59,925 nucleotides of DNA from Gallionella sp. (GTDB taxonomy: Bacteria > Pseudomonadota > Gammaproteobacteria > Burkholderiales > Gallionellaceae). The DNA lies in assembly GCA_028710565.1 (NCBI GenBank), contig JAQTTV010000019.1, positions 1 to 59,925 of the forward strand, read 5' to 3'. A program made the translations under genes and the position numbers. How positions within the stretch are numbered: position 1 is the first letter of the stretch; the number at the start of each line of letters is the position of its first letter. Shown in pieces: positions 1-8,219 of this stretch. The notes under the pieces are model-generated. The model was not told the DNA's origin. It did no database searches and worked only from the letters and a program-made list of their open reading frames with translations.

Positions 1-266
1 GGGTATCTGCGTGAATGTAGCTGCACCAACTTATCGCGAGCTATACGATGCCCAGTGGGATTATCATCCTCACCTTTTTGCATATAACCACTTGCGAAAA
101 GCGGGTGTACCAAGCGGATAGGCAAGCCTGATTCGATTAGCGTTTGAAAGGATGAACACCAGCTCGCTTGCTCAAAAGCATCAATCTGTTTTTGAAGTTG
201 CTCCTGAATTTCTGTAGGGCAGTCGTCAGCATCCTCAATAGAAAATATTTCTCTTTTCTGAGCCAT
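1..266 (-). CDS. Hypothetical protein, 3' part beyond the window
   Basis: An open frame runs from ATG at 266 on the minus strand to the window edge with no stop, giving 88 visible codons. An AAGGAA ribosome site lies about 5 bases before the ATG. The N-terminus is acidic (begins MAQKREIFSIEDADD). No family is recognised. It starts 12 bases after the stop of the membrane protein gene at 279-767, so the two are probably co-transcribed. A shorter competing frame at 137-349 lacks a convincing start and is treated as a shadow. Confidence 0.55.
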   Translation of the reverse strand, partial: MAQKREIFSIEDADDCPTEIQEQLQKQIDAFEQASWCSSFQTLIESGLPIRLVHPLFASGYMQKGEDDNPTGHRIARDKLVQLHSRRY

Positions 267-278
267 CGGCGTTCCTTT

Positions 279-767
279 TCAAAGTTGCGGTGGAAAGATT
301 TTGATGATTTTTTCGGGGACTTCGCCACGTCCTGCGACGGCGACGGCACTGGCTTCGACGACGGAGGTAATCATCACGGCAATCAGCGTGGGGATGATGG
401 CGATGCGGGTCATGGCGGTCCACATGATGTGTTGCATACTGGCTGCGTGTGCGGTTTGGCTCATCAGCCAAGCGAGAAGAATCAAGGTGGCGGAAATCGC
501 GTAGGCTATCATCAGCCATTGGGCGTGTTGAAAAGCCAGTCGCCAGTGCGCATCGACAAACCACGTGCTGGTTTTGCGGCTGCGTAGGTAAATGTAACCC
601 AATAACACCGCTGAACAACTGAGCGGAATCAATATGCCGATCATGCCGACTTTCAAGGCGATGACGGCGGGTGTCATCAATAAATGAAACAACAACGCGC
701 CTGAGACAAATAAATTGTGGGGGACTTGCGCTTGTTTAATCTGTGCCGCGCTGACTTCATATTTCAT
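279..767 (-). CDS. Small integral membrane protein, unknown function
   Basis: 162 residues. Four hydrophobic segments are visible, at about residues 19-37, 43-61, 83-104 and 115-143, so it should sit in the inner membrane. No catalytic motif is seen. I chose ATG at 767 (MKYEVSAAQI) because the only extension upstream uses TTG at 782 and adds five residues. The C-terminal tail is basic. It lies between another multi-pass membrane protein and an unknown acidic protein on the same strand. The family is not recognised, so no function is proposed. Confidence 0.65.
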   Translation of the reverse strand: MKYEVSAAQIKQAQVPHNLFVSGALLFHLLMTPAVIALKVGMIGILIPLSCSAVLLGYIYLRSRKTSTWFVDAHWRLAFQHAQWLMIAYAISATLILLAWLMSQTAHAASMQHIMWTAMTRIAIIPTLIAVMITSVVEASAVAVAGRGEVPEKIIKIFPPQL

Positions 768-838
768 GATGATAAAGCCCAAAAATGAAATTCGGTATAT
801 TAGCAGAATCTAATGCTTTAGGCTTGCAGGTATTCTGG

Positions 839-1630
839 CTACTGTTGTGTCGTATCTGAGGTGGGTGTTGTGTTGGTCGCAGGCAGGACGGTTTCTTGAG
901 GAAAAATATTATAGTAAGCTGCATAAGCCGAGCCGATGAAAATAGGCGACACGACGATCATCGCTGCGGTATGAAGTAGGGGCGGGAGTTGGATTAAAAC
1001 CGCGTAGCCGAACATCAAAATCAGGCTATAGAGCGTCATCGGTGGAATGTTTGCCAGAAAAGCTCGAATACTCACTTGCAGCGCGGCGGGCGTAGTGAGG
1101 TCGTTGAATACGATCAGCATAGGCGCGAACTGCATGGATAATCCCAGTAAAATCATGGGGATGGAAATAAGAAAAAATATTTTGATGAGAAGTGCCAATC
1201 CGTCTTCGCCTAGTAGTTTCAGCAGTTCCTCTGGATCATCCGTGGGTTTCCAGTTTTCGACAATATTGGACAGCGTGTCGCCGCCCAGCCACATGACGAT
1301 GCCTGAAATCAAAATGAGCGTCAGCAACACGATACTTCCCAATGAAATCAGCCTAGCGAGATTCTGCTGAAATCCTGCCCACAAATGTTCAATTTTGAGT
1401 GCTTGGTCATGCGCCAGTGCATGGCAACCGATCAGCCAGCCCGCGACTAACACAGGGGATAGCAACACAGAAGCCACCGCTCCCACGCCGCCCAATTGTT
1501 CTAGTACCGCAAAAATCGCAAAATTTGCGCCTGATATAGCCAACCAAAGCAGTGGGTTGTGCATAAACAGCGAGTAGCCTTGTTGCATCCATACCAGACC
1601 ACGTATAGTGGACAAGCGATTGATTTTCAT
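839..1630 (-). CDS. BPSS1780-like multi-pass membrane protein
   Basis: 263 residues. The N-terminal pattern (RLSTIRGLVWMQQGYSLF, then a hydrophobic run) and about six transmembrane segments resemble the BPSS1780 family of proteobacterial membrane proteins, whose function is unknown. A soluble acidic insert (KPTDDPEELLKLLGEDG) separates the first and second membrane halves. The start is ATG at 1630, preceded by AAGGA; the frame can be extended to a GTG at 1654 but that has no better ribosome site. The C-terminus is Thr-rich and low in complexity. The family assignment is from memory of sequence style. Confidence 0.6.
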   Translation of the reverse strand: MKINRLSTIRGLVWMQQGYSLFMHNPLLWLAISGANFAIFAVLEQLGGVGAVASVLLSPVLVAGWLIGCHALAHDQALKIEHLWAGFQQNLARLISLGSIVLLTLILISGIVMWLGGDTLSNIVENWKPTDDPEELLKLLGEDGLALLIKIFFLISIPMILLGLSMQFAPMLIVFNDLTTPAALQVSIRAFLANIPPMTLYSLILMFGYAVLIQLPPLLHTAAMIVVSPIFIGSAYAAYYNIFPQETVLPATNTTPTSDTTQQ

Positions 1631-1866
1631 TGCATTCCTTAAATTAAACTCCACCGCTCACACGCGAGGGGCGGGGCGCGTTACCATTAGCAAGTGAGGG
1701 AGAAAGAAAATACTAACAGACCTTTTATGGTGAAGGGGAAAGAGGGAAGGGAGAAGGGGAAAACCACCTTTTCTAACCAGAGTTGCGAGGCATTACCCTT
1801 CTCTCTTCTCCCTTATCCTTTCTCTTTTTAATAGGTACATTTAGAATTTCCAACTCCCTGAGCGGT
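1631..1866. repeat. Intergenic region with a dispersed repeat copy (1800-1859)
   Basis: No gene is seen between the membrane protein and thrB. Purine-rich then pyrimidine-rich tracts (about 1690-1760 and 1795-1830) could pair. A 27-base segment at 1833-1859 recurs inverted at 6800-6826 with one difference (C/T), and similarity continues for about 30 bases into the pyrimidine-rich side. This is a dispersed intergenic repeat, not a gene. Confidence 0.6.
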
Positions 1867-2811
1867 TTACAGCCAAATAACCTCTTTCGCTGTAATGTGA
1901 TGACGCAGCACACGTTCAAAATGGCGTGGGTCATGGGCATGGATCAGTTCACCGTCACGGGGAAGATACATATCAAATAATCGCGACAGCCAGAAACGCA
2001 AGGCCGCCAAGCGCAACATATTTGACCAAGCCGCTTGTTCGCTGGCTTGTAAAGGTCGCACGGCGTGATAGGCGCGCAAGAATGCTTGTGTGCGTTCACG
2101 ATCCAGCTGACCCGTTTCATGGTTCATACACCAATCATTGACGGTAATCGCCACGTCATACAGCAACACATCTTCGCAAGCAAAGTAAAAATCAATTAGC
2201 CCACCCACTTGATCGCTATTGAGCAACACATTGTCACGGAACAAGTCCGCATGTATCACGCCGCGTGGCAGTGCGTTTGCGCAAGGTTGGGCATGCAAAG
2301 CCAGTTCTTGATTCAGGAGTGCGGTTTGTTCAGCATCCAAAAACGGGCTGACCAACGGCGCAGTGGCGGCTCGCCAAGCTGCGCCACGGGCATTAGGCAT
2401 GGCATCCGCAAATTGTTGTCCCGCCAAATGTAGTTTAGCCAACATTGAACCCACCGCTTGGCATTGTGCCAAATTGGGCGTGAGCGTGGACTTGCCGCTC
2501 AATCGACTGACCAAACAGGCGGGCTTACCTTTGATCTCGCCCAACAATTGCCCATGACGATTTGCAACAGGCGCGGGACAAGGCACGCCATGCTGCGCCA
2601 GATGAGACATGAGATTGAGGTAGAACGGCAATTCTTCGGCGGTAAGCTTCTCAAACACAGTCAACACACATTGCTGCTGTTCGGTCGTCACAAAGTAGTT
2701 GGTATTCTCAATGCCAGCGGAAATGCCTTGCAAGTTGAGTAATTGCCCTAGGGCATAATCGCCCAGCCAAACGGTAAGTTCCGCTGGGGAAACGGTGGTA
2801 AAGACAGCCAT
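1867..2811 (-). CDS. thrB: Homoserine kinase, APH-fold type (ThrB)
   Basis: 314 residues. It phosphorylates L-homoserine with ATP in threonine biosynthesis, in the cytoplasm. This is the aminoglycoside-phosphotransferase-fold type found in pseudomonads and relatives, not the GHMP type of E. coli. The catalytic loop HADLFRDN (187-194) and the metal-binding IDFYFA segment (206-211) are present, and the length is typical. It begins 9 bases after the stop of the DUF2782 gene. The DUF2782-thrB order recurs in other gammaproteobacteria, often beside polA, which is not in this window. No strong ribosome site precedes the ATG, so translational coupling is likely. Confidence 0.9.
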   Translation of the reverse strand: MAVFTTVSPAELTVWLGDYALGQLLNLQGISAGIENTNYFVTTEQQQCVLTVFEKLTAEELPFYLNLMSHLAQHGVPCPAPVANRHGQLLGEIKGKPACLVSRLSGKSTLTPNLAQCQAVGSMLAKLHLAGQQFADAMPNARGAAWRAATAPLVSPFLDAEQTALLNQELALHAQPCANALPRGVIHADLFRDNVLLNSDQVGGLIDFYFACEDVLLYDVAITVNDWCMNHETGQLDRERTQAFLRAYHAVRPLQASEQAAWSNMLRLAALRFWLSRLFDMYLPRDGELIHAHDPRHFERVLRHHITAKEVIWL

Positions 2812-2820
2812 TATTGAAAA

Positions 2821-3234
2821 TTAGAAACGGTGAATAATCCATTGTGGGGGACGAAAGCCAGTATCCAGACTTTCCTGACGGGCGAATTTGCCATCGCCTC
2901 GATCATCGACCAAGTAATACGGCACGCCGCCTTTGGGGGTCACTTTAATCATATACAGCCGTCCCCCCATGCGATATTCCTCTACCGTTTGCTCAGATTG
3001 CTTGGTAATCGTCACGCCATCATTTTCAACCACAGGCGCGTCATCGGTGTTAACGGTTCTGGGAATCGCGGACACTGCTGAAGTAGTAGTAGGAATGGCA
3101 GAAGCGGCAACAGGTGCAGAAACCGCCGTCATATCAGGCGGTGGCGGTAAAGGTTGTAAGTTGGCAGGTACAGGTTGTCCCGCAAAGGCGGTGAGCGACA
3201 AGCTGCTCAACCATAAAAGGGCGAGTAAGCGCAT
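2821..3234 (-). CDS. DUF2782 family exported protein
   Basis: 137 residues. An N-terminal signal peptide (MRLLALLWLSSLSLTAFA) is followed by a Pro/Ala/Thr-rich linker of about 55 residues. The conserved C-terminal domain has the DUF2782 look: EYRMGGRLYMIKVTPKGG, then YYLVDDRGDGKF and a C-terminal PQWIIHRF. The start is ATG at 3234 behind an AGGT-type ribosome site; an upstream extension to 3387 would bury the signal peptide. Function is unknown; the place before thrB is conserved. It should be periplasmic or membrane anchored. Confidence 0.8.
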   Translation of the reverse strand: MRLLALLWLSSLSLTAFAGQPVPANLQPLPPPPDMTAVSAPVAASAIPTTTSAVSAIPRTVNTDDAPVVENDGVTITKQSEQTVEEYRMGGRLYMIKVTPKGGVPYYLVDDRGDGKFARQESLDTGFRPPQWIIHRF

Positions 3235-3410
3235 GGCAATTACCTCGGTAAATGAGAAGGTCAGCATTTTAGCCGATGCGCCGCAAAACTGCGCGAATTG
3301 AATGTAGCATCTGAGAAAGGCAGGGGTGAAATTGCACCACGAAAGGTAGGGGCAAGTTAAACTAGCTGCCTTGAGGTTCCGTCGCAAAAGGGTGCTATGG
3401 GCAACAGAAT

Positions 3411-3430
3411 ACCGTGGTCTGTCCCCTTTT
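3411..3430 (+). repeat. Short dispersed motif ACCGTGGTCTGTCCCC (copy 1)
   Basis: The motif ACCGTGGTCTGTCCCC ending in a T run recurs in degenerate form at 4622-4647 (inverted) and 4721-4744 (direct). Together the three copies bracket the duplicated lipoprotein genes. This style of motif is found beside repeats mobilised in trans in other proteobacteria, but no transposase is present here. Confidence 0.45.
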
Positions 3431-3434
3431 TCCT

Positions 3435-3972
3435 ACTGTCATACGCAAGCAAGTGGGCAGATCAGGCGTTTTCAATCCGAACTTTTCATCTTGTATAAGG
3501 AGCGTATCGTGAATATCCGTTGGCGCAACAAACTTAAAATTTCCACGGCACTGCTGTGCTTGCTGGGATTGGTCGCCTGTGGCGGGAGTACTCGCAGTAT
3601 GAATCTCGGCGACACCATCTATGGTATTCACGTGCCGCCCATGCCGAATTCCGTGACAAATCAGGCAACGCTGGCAGGGATAGATTCAGATGGCAACGGC
3701 ATCCGGGATGACATTGACCGCAAGCTGGCCATCGACTTTGGTAGTACCCCTGCCGATTACCGCATTGCTGTCAATCACGCCAGAACCTTGCAGGCTGCCT
3801 TGGTAATTGCTGGCAGCGTACAAATTGCCGATCACGCTTCGGCCGTTTCTTGCGCTCCGAGAGGCCTGTTGATGCGCTTGAAAAGCAACACGCTCGCCAC
3901 GCTAAATACCCCAGAACGAGGAGCCGCCTACGGCGCAGCTTTTGCGGGCGTTCTAATTAAAGCTTGCCGATA
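3435..3972 (+). repeat. Tandem duplication, unit 1 (lipoprotein gene and leader)
   Basis: A unit starting at the ACTGTCAT sequence (3435), about 75 bases before the gene, is repeated 621 bases downstream. Leader, ribosome site and most of the coding sequence are nearly identical in both units. Confidence 0.85.
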
Positions 3973-3973
3973 A
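3509..3973 (+). CDS. Small lipoprotein with DxDxNG calcium-type motif, copy 1
   Basis: 154 residues from a GTG start preceded by AAGGAG. The N-terminus is a lipoprotein signal: NIRWRNKLKIS, a hydrophobic run and lipobox LVAC, so the mature protein would be lipid-anchored at Cys20. The mature part has a DSDGNGIRDDIDR segment resembling an EF-hand/thrombospondin-3 calcium loop. No enzymatic motif is seen. Two later cysteines (SCAP and near the C-terminal ACR) could form a disulfide. It is a near copy of the next gene, differing mainly after the lipobox and in the last 40 residues. The frame extends upstream to 3371, but the GTG with its ribosome site and signal peptide is preferred. Confidence 0.75.
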   Translation: MNIRWRNKLKISTALLCLLGLVACGGSTRSMNLGDTIYGIHVPPMPNSVTNQATLAGIDSDGNGIRDDIDRKLAIDFGSTPADYRIAVNHARTLQAALVIAGSVQIADHASAVSCAPRGLLMRLKSNTLATLNTPERGAAYGAAFAGVLIKACR

Positions 3974-4055
3974 TGTTGCCCCTGCTCAAAAAAATCGCAT
4001 GTTTGAAACAAGCAAACGATTGACGTGGCAACTGCTTTACCCGATGCTGCGAAAC

Positions 4056-4600
4056 ACTGTCATGCGCAAGCAAGTGGGCAGATCAGGCGTTTTCAATCCG
4101 AACTTTTCATCTTGTATAAGGAGCGTGTCGTGAATATTCGTTGGCGCAACAAAGTTAAAATTGCCACGGCATTGCTGTGTTTGCTGGGACTAGTCGCCTG
4201 TGGCGGGGGCTGGGGCAGTGTCAATATGAATCTCGGTGACACCATCTATGGTATTCACGTGCCGCCCATGCCGAATTCCGTGACAAATCAGGCAACGCTG
4301 GCAGGGATAGATTCAGATGGCAACGGCATCCGGGATGACATTGACCGCAAGCTGGCCATCGACTTTGGTAGTACCCCTGCCGATTACCGCATTGCTGTCA
4401 ATCACGCCAGAACCTTGCAGGCTGCCTTGGTAATTGCCGGCAGCGTACAAATTGCCGACCACGCTTCGGCCGTTTCCTGTGCCCCAACCGCCTTGTTGAT
4501 GCGCTTGGAAACTAACACGCTCGCCACGCTAAATACCCCACAACGACAAGCCGCCTACGGCGCAGCTTTTGCGGGCGTTCTAATTGAAGATTGCCGATAA
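4056..4600 (+). repeat. Tandem duplication, unit 2
   Basis: Second copy of the unit at 3435-3972. The central ~250 bases (4225-4470) are almost identical to copy 1, while the 3' end carries several coding differences. This suggests a recent duplication, or gene conversion of the middle. Confidence 0.85.
4130..4600 (+). CDS. Small lipoprotein with DxDxNG calcium-type motif, copy 2
   Basis: 156 residues from GTG at 4130 behind AAGGAG. It has the same architecture as its upstream twin: basic N-terminus, hydrophobic run, lipobox LVAC, then a glycine-rich stretch that differs from copy 1 (GGGWGSVNMN against GGSTRSMN). The DSDGNGIRDDIDR motif is unchanged. C-terminal substitutions replace lysines with acidic residues (LKSN to LETN, IKACR to IEDCR), so the two proteins differ in surface charge. 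It is probably outer-membrane or periplasmic; function unknown. Confidence 0.75.
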   Translation: MNIRWRNKVKIATALLCLLGLVACGGGWGSVNMNLGDTIYGIHVPPMPNSVTNQATLAGIDSDGNGIRDDIDRKLAIDFGSTPADYRIAVNHARTLQAALVIAGSVQIADHASAVSCAPTALLMRLETNTLATLNTPQRQAAYGAAFAGVLIEDCR

Positions 4601-4762
4601 AGGTCAAAGGGGTCAGCTTCGTAAAACAGGGACAGGTCACGGTTTTACCCTGCCTGAGGTCGCTTAGAAAATAGTTTATTCGGCGTAGGTTCGAGAAGGG
4701 CGGGAGAGGAACCGTACCAAAAAACCGTGGTTCGCCCCTGGTTTACGTGCCTTACAGTCAGC
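4601..4762. repeat. Intergenic region with two more ACCGTGG-type motifs
   Basis: No gene is seen. At 4622-4647 there is an inverted copy and at 4721-4744 a direct copy of the short motif found at 3411. Their edges (TAAAAC.. and ..GTTTTA) let each copy form a small stem. Confidence 0.4.
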
Positions 4763-4803
4763 GTAAAAAAACCTACTGACAGCCTAAGCCGCTCAGTAGG
4801 TTT
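4763..4803 (-). terminator. Rho-independent terminator of the phosphoribulokinase gene
   Basis: AAACCTACTGA (4769-4779) and TCAGTAGGTTT (4793-4803) form an 11 bp stem with a 13-base loop. Read on the minus strand the stem is followed by a run of T (complement of 4765-4770). It lies about 45 bases after the prk stop. Confidence 0.7.
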
Positions 4804-4846
4804 AGCGAGGTACGACATCCGCGATAGATGTCGTGACTAGCGGGAT

Positions 4847-5737
4847 TTATTTCTTTTTGTTGGCAATCATGTCGTGCATCACTGGTGCCAAAATGATTTC
4901 CATGGAATGGCTCATTTTTCCACCAGGCACAACCATGGTGTTAGCACGAGACATAAACGAGCCAGGAATCATGTTCAACATATAAGGGAAGTCCACGCCT
5001 TTAGGGTCACGGAAACGCACCACCACGAAGCTTTCATCTGGCGTAGGAATATCACGCGCAATGAAAGGATTCGATGTATCTACTGTCGCCACACGCTGGA
5101 AGTTGATGTGGGTACGTGAGAATTGTGGGGTCAAGAATTTGATGTAATCAGGCATACGACGCAAAATGGTATCTACCGTAGCTTCAGCAGAATAGCCACG
5201 TTCAGCTTGGTCGCGATGGATCTTTTGGATCCATTCCAAGTTGACCACAGGCACCACGCCAATGCCCAAATCCACATAACGTGACGCATCAATATCGCCA
5301 TCGCGTACTAAACCGTGCAGACCTTCATAGAACAACAGGTCAGAACCTTCTTCGATTTTTTCCCAAGGGGTAAATACGCCAGGGGTCAAATCAGTTAAGC
5401 CAAAATGCTTGTTGTGCAACGTGGCTTCTGGTTCGCTATGTACGTAATAACGACGTTCACACATCCCTGTTTCGCCATATTGCTTAAACATTTGTTCAAT
5501 TTTGTCGAAATGGTTGGCTTCTGGGCCAAAATGACTGAAGGTGTTGTTGCCATTTTTGGCAGCTTCGCTAGATGCAGCACGAAATGCCATACGATCCAAG
5601 CTGTGTAAGCTGTCGCCTTCAATAACAGCGGCTTTAATTTTTTCACGACGGAAAATATTTTCAAAAGCGCGTTTTGCTGTGGTTGTACCTGCACCAGACG
5701 AGCCTGCAATTGCAATCACTGGATGTTTAGATGACAT
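4847..5737 (-). CDS. prk: Phosphoribulokinase, proteobacterial (class I) type
   Basis: 296 residues, the usual length of the octameric proteobacterial enzyme. It converts ribulose 5-phosphate and ATP to ribulose 1,5-bisphosphate, the CO2 acceptor of the Calvin cycle. The P-loop is GSSGAGTTT (about 12-20). The segments VIEGDSLH, FGPEANHFD, RRYYVHS and LFYEGLHG match the family's substrate-binding and acidic catalytic regions. A single-gene transcript is likely: it has its own terminator and a promoter-like TATAAT just upstream. No RuBisCO or other cbb gene is in the window, so autotrophy is inferred from this gene alone. Confidence 0.93.
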   Translation of the reverse strand: MSSKHPVIAIAGSSGAGTTTAKRAFENIFRREKIKAAVIEGDSLHSLDRMAFRAASSEAAKNGNNTFSHFGPEANHFDKIEQMFKQYGETGMCERRYYVHSEPEATLHNKHFGLTDLTPGVFTPWEKIEEGSDLLFYEGLHGLVRDGDIDASRYVDLGIGVVPVVNLEWIQKIHRDQAERGYSAEATVDTILRRMPDYIKFLTPQFSRTHINFQRVATVDTSNPFIARDIPTPDESFVVVRFRDPKGVDFPYMLNMIPGSFMSRANTMVVPGGKMSHSMEIILAPVMHDMIANKKK

Positions 5738-5755
5738 ACTTTGTTCCCCCTAATC

Positions 5756-5761
5756 ATTATA
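5756..5761 (-). promoter_or_regulatory. Possible -10 element of the prk promoter
   Basis: TATAAT (minus strand) lies 18 bases before the ATG, with AGGGGG as ribosome site between them. No good -35 box is seen at standard spacing, so an activator may be needed. Confidence 0.4.
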
Positions 5762-5896
5762 GATAAAAAATTTAGAGCCGAATTCTAGCAGAATAAATGC
5801 TTAACGTAATTGCCAGAAATTGTCGCCCCTGTATAAGGATTTAAATTTCGACTAAAACCTTGATATTTCCTGCTTGTTTACAGACGAATTATTGGA

Positions 5897-6739
5897 TTAC
5901 CAAACGATTCTGAGTGAAAAATCAACCGATGCTAGGTCTTTGGTCAATGTGCCAATAGAAATGCGATCTACTCCTGTTAGAGCAATATCACGCAGCGTTT
6001 CTAAAGTAATCCCGCCAGAAGCTTCCAATTCCGCATGACCGCCCGTGAGAATGACCGCAGAGCGCAAGCCATCCAAATCAAAATTGTCCAACAGAATGAG
6101 TTTTGCCCCAGCACTCAAAGCCTGCTGCAACTCATCCAAGGTTTCAACTTCAATTTGCACACTGACTGATGGTGTTGCAAGTTCGAAAGCCTTAGCCAGC
6201 ACCGCAGCAATCCCACCTGCTGCCGCAATATGATTTTCTTTAATCAGAATGCCGTCAAATAGTCCAATGCGTTGGTTATGTCCGCCGCCCACTTGCACCG
6301 CATATTTTTGTGCCATGCGCAGGCTGGGCAAGGTTTTACGCGTGTCCATAATTTTGACGTTGATACCTGCAACTTGCTCAACATAGCGACGGGTAATGGT
6401 TGCCGTGCCTGATAAGGTTTGCAGGAAGTTTAAGGCACTGCGCTCAGCGGTCAGCAAAGCGCGGGCATTTCCTTTGATTTCACATAGCAATTGGTTGGGG
6501 GTAATCGCATTCCCTTCTTGCACATGCCATTGGATTTCACAGTGTGGATCCATGGCCTGAAAACAGGTGTCAAACCAAGCTTTGCCGCACAATACGGCAT
6601 GTTGACGTGTGATCAGCCGTGCGGTTGCTTGTAAAGTGGGAGCTAGCAGTTGCGCCGTCAAATCCCCTTCGCGCACATCTTCTACCAAAGCGGCGGCAAC
6701 ATTGTGTTGGATAAAAGTCGTTAAGTCTTGCTTAAACAT
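5897..6739 (-). CDS. nadC: Quinolinate phosphoribosyltransferase (NadC)
   Basis: 280 residues, a normal length. It makes nicotinate mononucleotide, CO2 and PPi from quinolinate and PRPP in de novo NAD synthesis (cytoplasm). Family motifs in order: [10 protein letters not shown] near the N-terminus, [16 protein letters not shown], the active-site [37 protein letters not shown], then [12 protein letters not shown] and ASGGI of the barrel strands. Neighbours on the same strand are prk downstream and hemH upstream, each more than 150 bases away, so it probably forms its own transcript. Confidence 0.95.
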   Translation of the reverse strand: MFKQDLTTFIQHNVAAALVEDVREGDLTAQLLAPTLQATARLITRQHAVLCGKAWFDTCFQAMDPHCEIQWHVQEGNAITPNQLLCEIKGNARALLTAERSALNFLQTLSGTATITRRYVEQVAGINVKIMDTRKTLPSLRMAQKYAVQVGGGHNQRIGLFDGILIKENHIAAAGGIAAVLAKAFELATPSVSVQIEVETLDELQQALSAGAKLILLDNFDLDGLRSAVILTGGHAELEASGGITLETLRDIALTGVDRISIGTLTKDLASVDFSLRIVW

Positions 6740-7128
6740 ATCATGCTCACTTTTCTAAGAACTGGCGCAGTAGCCTGCCAAGGTGTTTCTCTATAATTTA
6801 GGGAGTTGGAAATTCTAAATATACCTAATTGATAAGGAGGAGAGATAAGGGTTGAAGCATAGGTATCTACATAACTATTTCTACCTGCCACATTCCCTCC
6901 CCTTAGCAGGGGGAGGGTTAGGGTGGGGGTTGAAATTGTCGCACGGATGCAAACTTTCAACCCCCATCCCAGTTGCCCCCTCGCTTCGCTCTCCCCCATT
7001 GCTAGGGGGAAGGAGAAGGTTTGCTATGATTTTAATTACTAATCATCATGTTAGAGTTAATCAATCAAAACAGGTGCACTCTTATAAATGTGCCATAAAT
7101 TGTGTAGACACCTATGCTCTCTTCTCCC
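6740..7128. other. nadC-hemH intergenic region holding two repeat elements
   Basis: No convincing gene. 6800-6855 is an inverted copy of the repeat at 1800-1859. 6893-7018 is a palindromic element described separately. The remainder (7019-7128) is AT-rich with no recognisable signal; short frames here are by-products of the repeats. Confidence 0.6.
6893..7018. mobile_element. Palindromic element, apparently empty form of the DUF559-bearing element
   Basis: The left part (6893-6935) is a hairpin (CCTCCCC..GGGGAGGG) followed by TTAGGGTGGGGGTTGAAA. The right part (6953-7015) begins TTTCAACCCCCATCCC and ends with CCCCC..GGGGG. Left and right halves can pair with each other. The same left part abuts the 3' end of the DUF559 gene at 12503-12545, and the inverse of the right part abuts its 5' end at 12918-12959. 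Here only about 17 bases lie between them, so this looks like the same element without the gene. Confidence 0.6.
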
Positions 7129-8217
7129 TTATTGCTTTGCGCCACTCGCTTTTGCCCGTAAACGGCTTTGCTCTAACTCTGCGGCATTGGGTTCGATCAG
7201 CCAACCCTGCAAGTTGTCTGCGACTAAATCTGTCAAGGCGTGTATCCAGTCGGGTCTATCGTTGAGGCAGGGAATGTAGTGGTATTCGCCACCGCCTGCG
7301 TGTTGGAAGTCTTCTTTGCCTTCCATCGCAATTTCTTCCAGTGTTTCTAAGCAATCCGAAATAAAGCCTGGGCAAACCACATCCACACGCGCTGTTTTTT
7401 GTTGCCCCAATTCCTTCAAAGTTGCGGTGGTGTAAGGCTTTAGCCACTCAGCTTTGCCAAAGCGAGATTGGAAACTAATACGATATTGCGCTGGCTTGAG
7501 ATGCAGGGCTTCCGCCAGCAATCGCCCTGTTTTCAGGCATTCACAATGGTAAGGATCGCCTTTGTCTAGCGTGTACTGCGGCAAACCATGAAAGCTCATC
7601 ACCAGCACGTCTGGCTGACCATTCTTTTCCCAATCATCCCGTATATTCTTTGCCATAGCATTGATATAGGGCGGGTAATCATGAAAGTTTTTGATGGTAC
7701 GCAGCGCGGGGGTATTGCGCATTTGTTGTAATTCACTAAAGACCGCATCCAACGCCGTTGCCGTAGTACTGGCAGCATATTGTGGATACAGCGGCACCAG
7801 CAAAATGCGCTGGCAATTCTGCGCTTTGAGTTTGCGTAGTTGATCGGCAATCGAAGGATTGCCGTAGCGCATGGCATATTCAACCACAAATGGCGCACGC
7901 GTACGTTGCCCCAAATAGCCTTGCAATAACACCGCTTGTTTGGCGGTGTAAACACGCAGCGGTGAACCTTCCTTTAACCAAATCGAGGCATATTTCGCAG
8001 CGGATTTTTTAGGTCGCACGTTCAGGATAATGCCATTCAAAATGAACCACCACACCAGCTTAGGAATTTCCACCACACGCGGGTCACCTAGAAACTCTTT
8101 GAGATAAGTCCGCACGGCACTGGGTGTAGGCTCGTCAGGTGTCCCTAAGTTAATCAGTAAAATACCTGTTTTAACGGGTGTGCCGTGGTTAAAGCTCGGT
8201 TCGGCTTGGTAGCGCAT
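7129..8217 (-). CDS. hemH: Ferrochelatase (HemH)
   Basis: 362 residues from ATG at 8217. It inserts Fe2+ into protoporphyrin IX, the last step of haem b synthesis, at the inner membrane face. The N-terminal [13 protein letters not shown], then [13 protein letters not shown], the catalytic-histidine region VMSFHGLPQ, and FQSRFG and CPGF segments match the family. A GTG at 8223 is an alternative start. The gene overlaps the end of ccmI by a few bases, so it is the last gene of the ccm operon and couples haem supply to cytochrome c maturation. The last ~15 residues are poorly conserved. Confidence 0.93.
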   Translation of the reverse strand: MRYQAEPSFNHGTPVKTGILLINLGTPDEPTPSAVRTYLKEFLGDPRVVEIPKLVWWFILNGIILNVRPKKSAAKYASIWLKEGSPLRVYTAKQAVLLQGYLGQRTRAPFVVEYAMRYGNPSIADQLRKLKAQNCQRILLVPLYPQYAASTTATALDAVFSELQQMRNTPALRTIKNFHDYPPYINAMAKNIRDDWEKNGQPDVLVMSFHGLPQYTLDKGDPYHCECLKTGRLLAEALHLKPAQYRISFQSRFGKAEWLKPYTTATLKELGQQKTARVDVVCPGFISDCLETLEEIAMEGKEDFQHAGGGEYHYIPCLNDRPDWIHALTDLVADNLQGWLIEPNAAELEQSRLRAKASGAKQ

Positions 8218-8219
8218 AC

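Noticed and set aside
3371..3508. N-terminal extension of the first lipoprotein
   Set aside because: It would bury the lipoprotein signal peptide; the GTG at 3509 has an AAGGAG site and is matched in the second copy.
6721..7279. Several 60-137 codon frames in the nadC-hemH gap
   Set aside because: They are read through GC-rich palindromes and overlap both genes; translations are low complexity.
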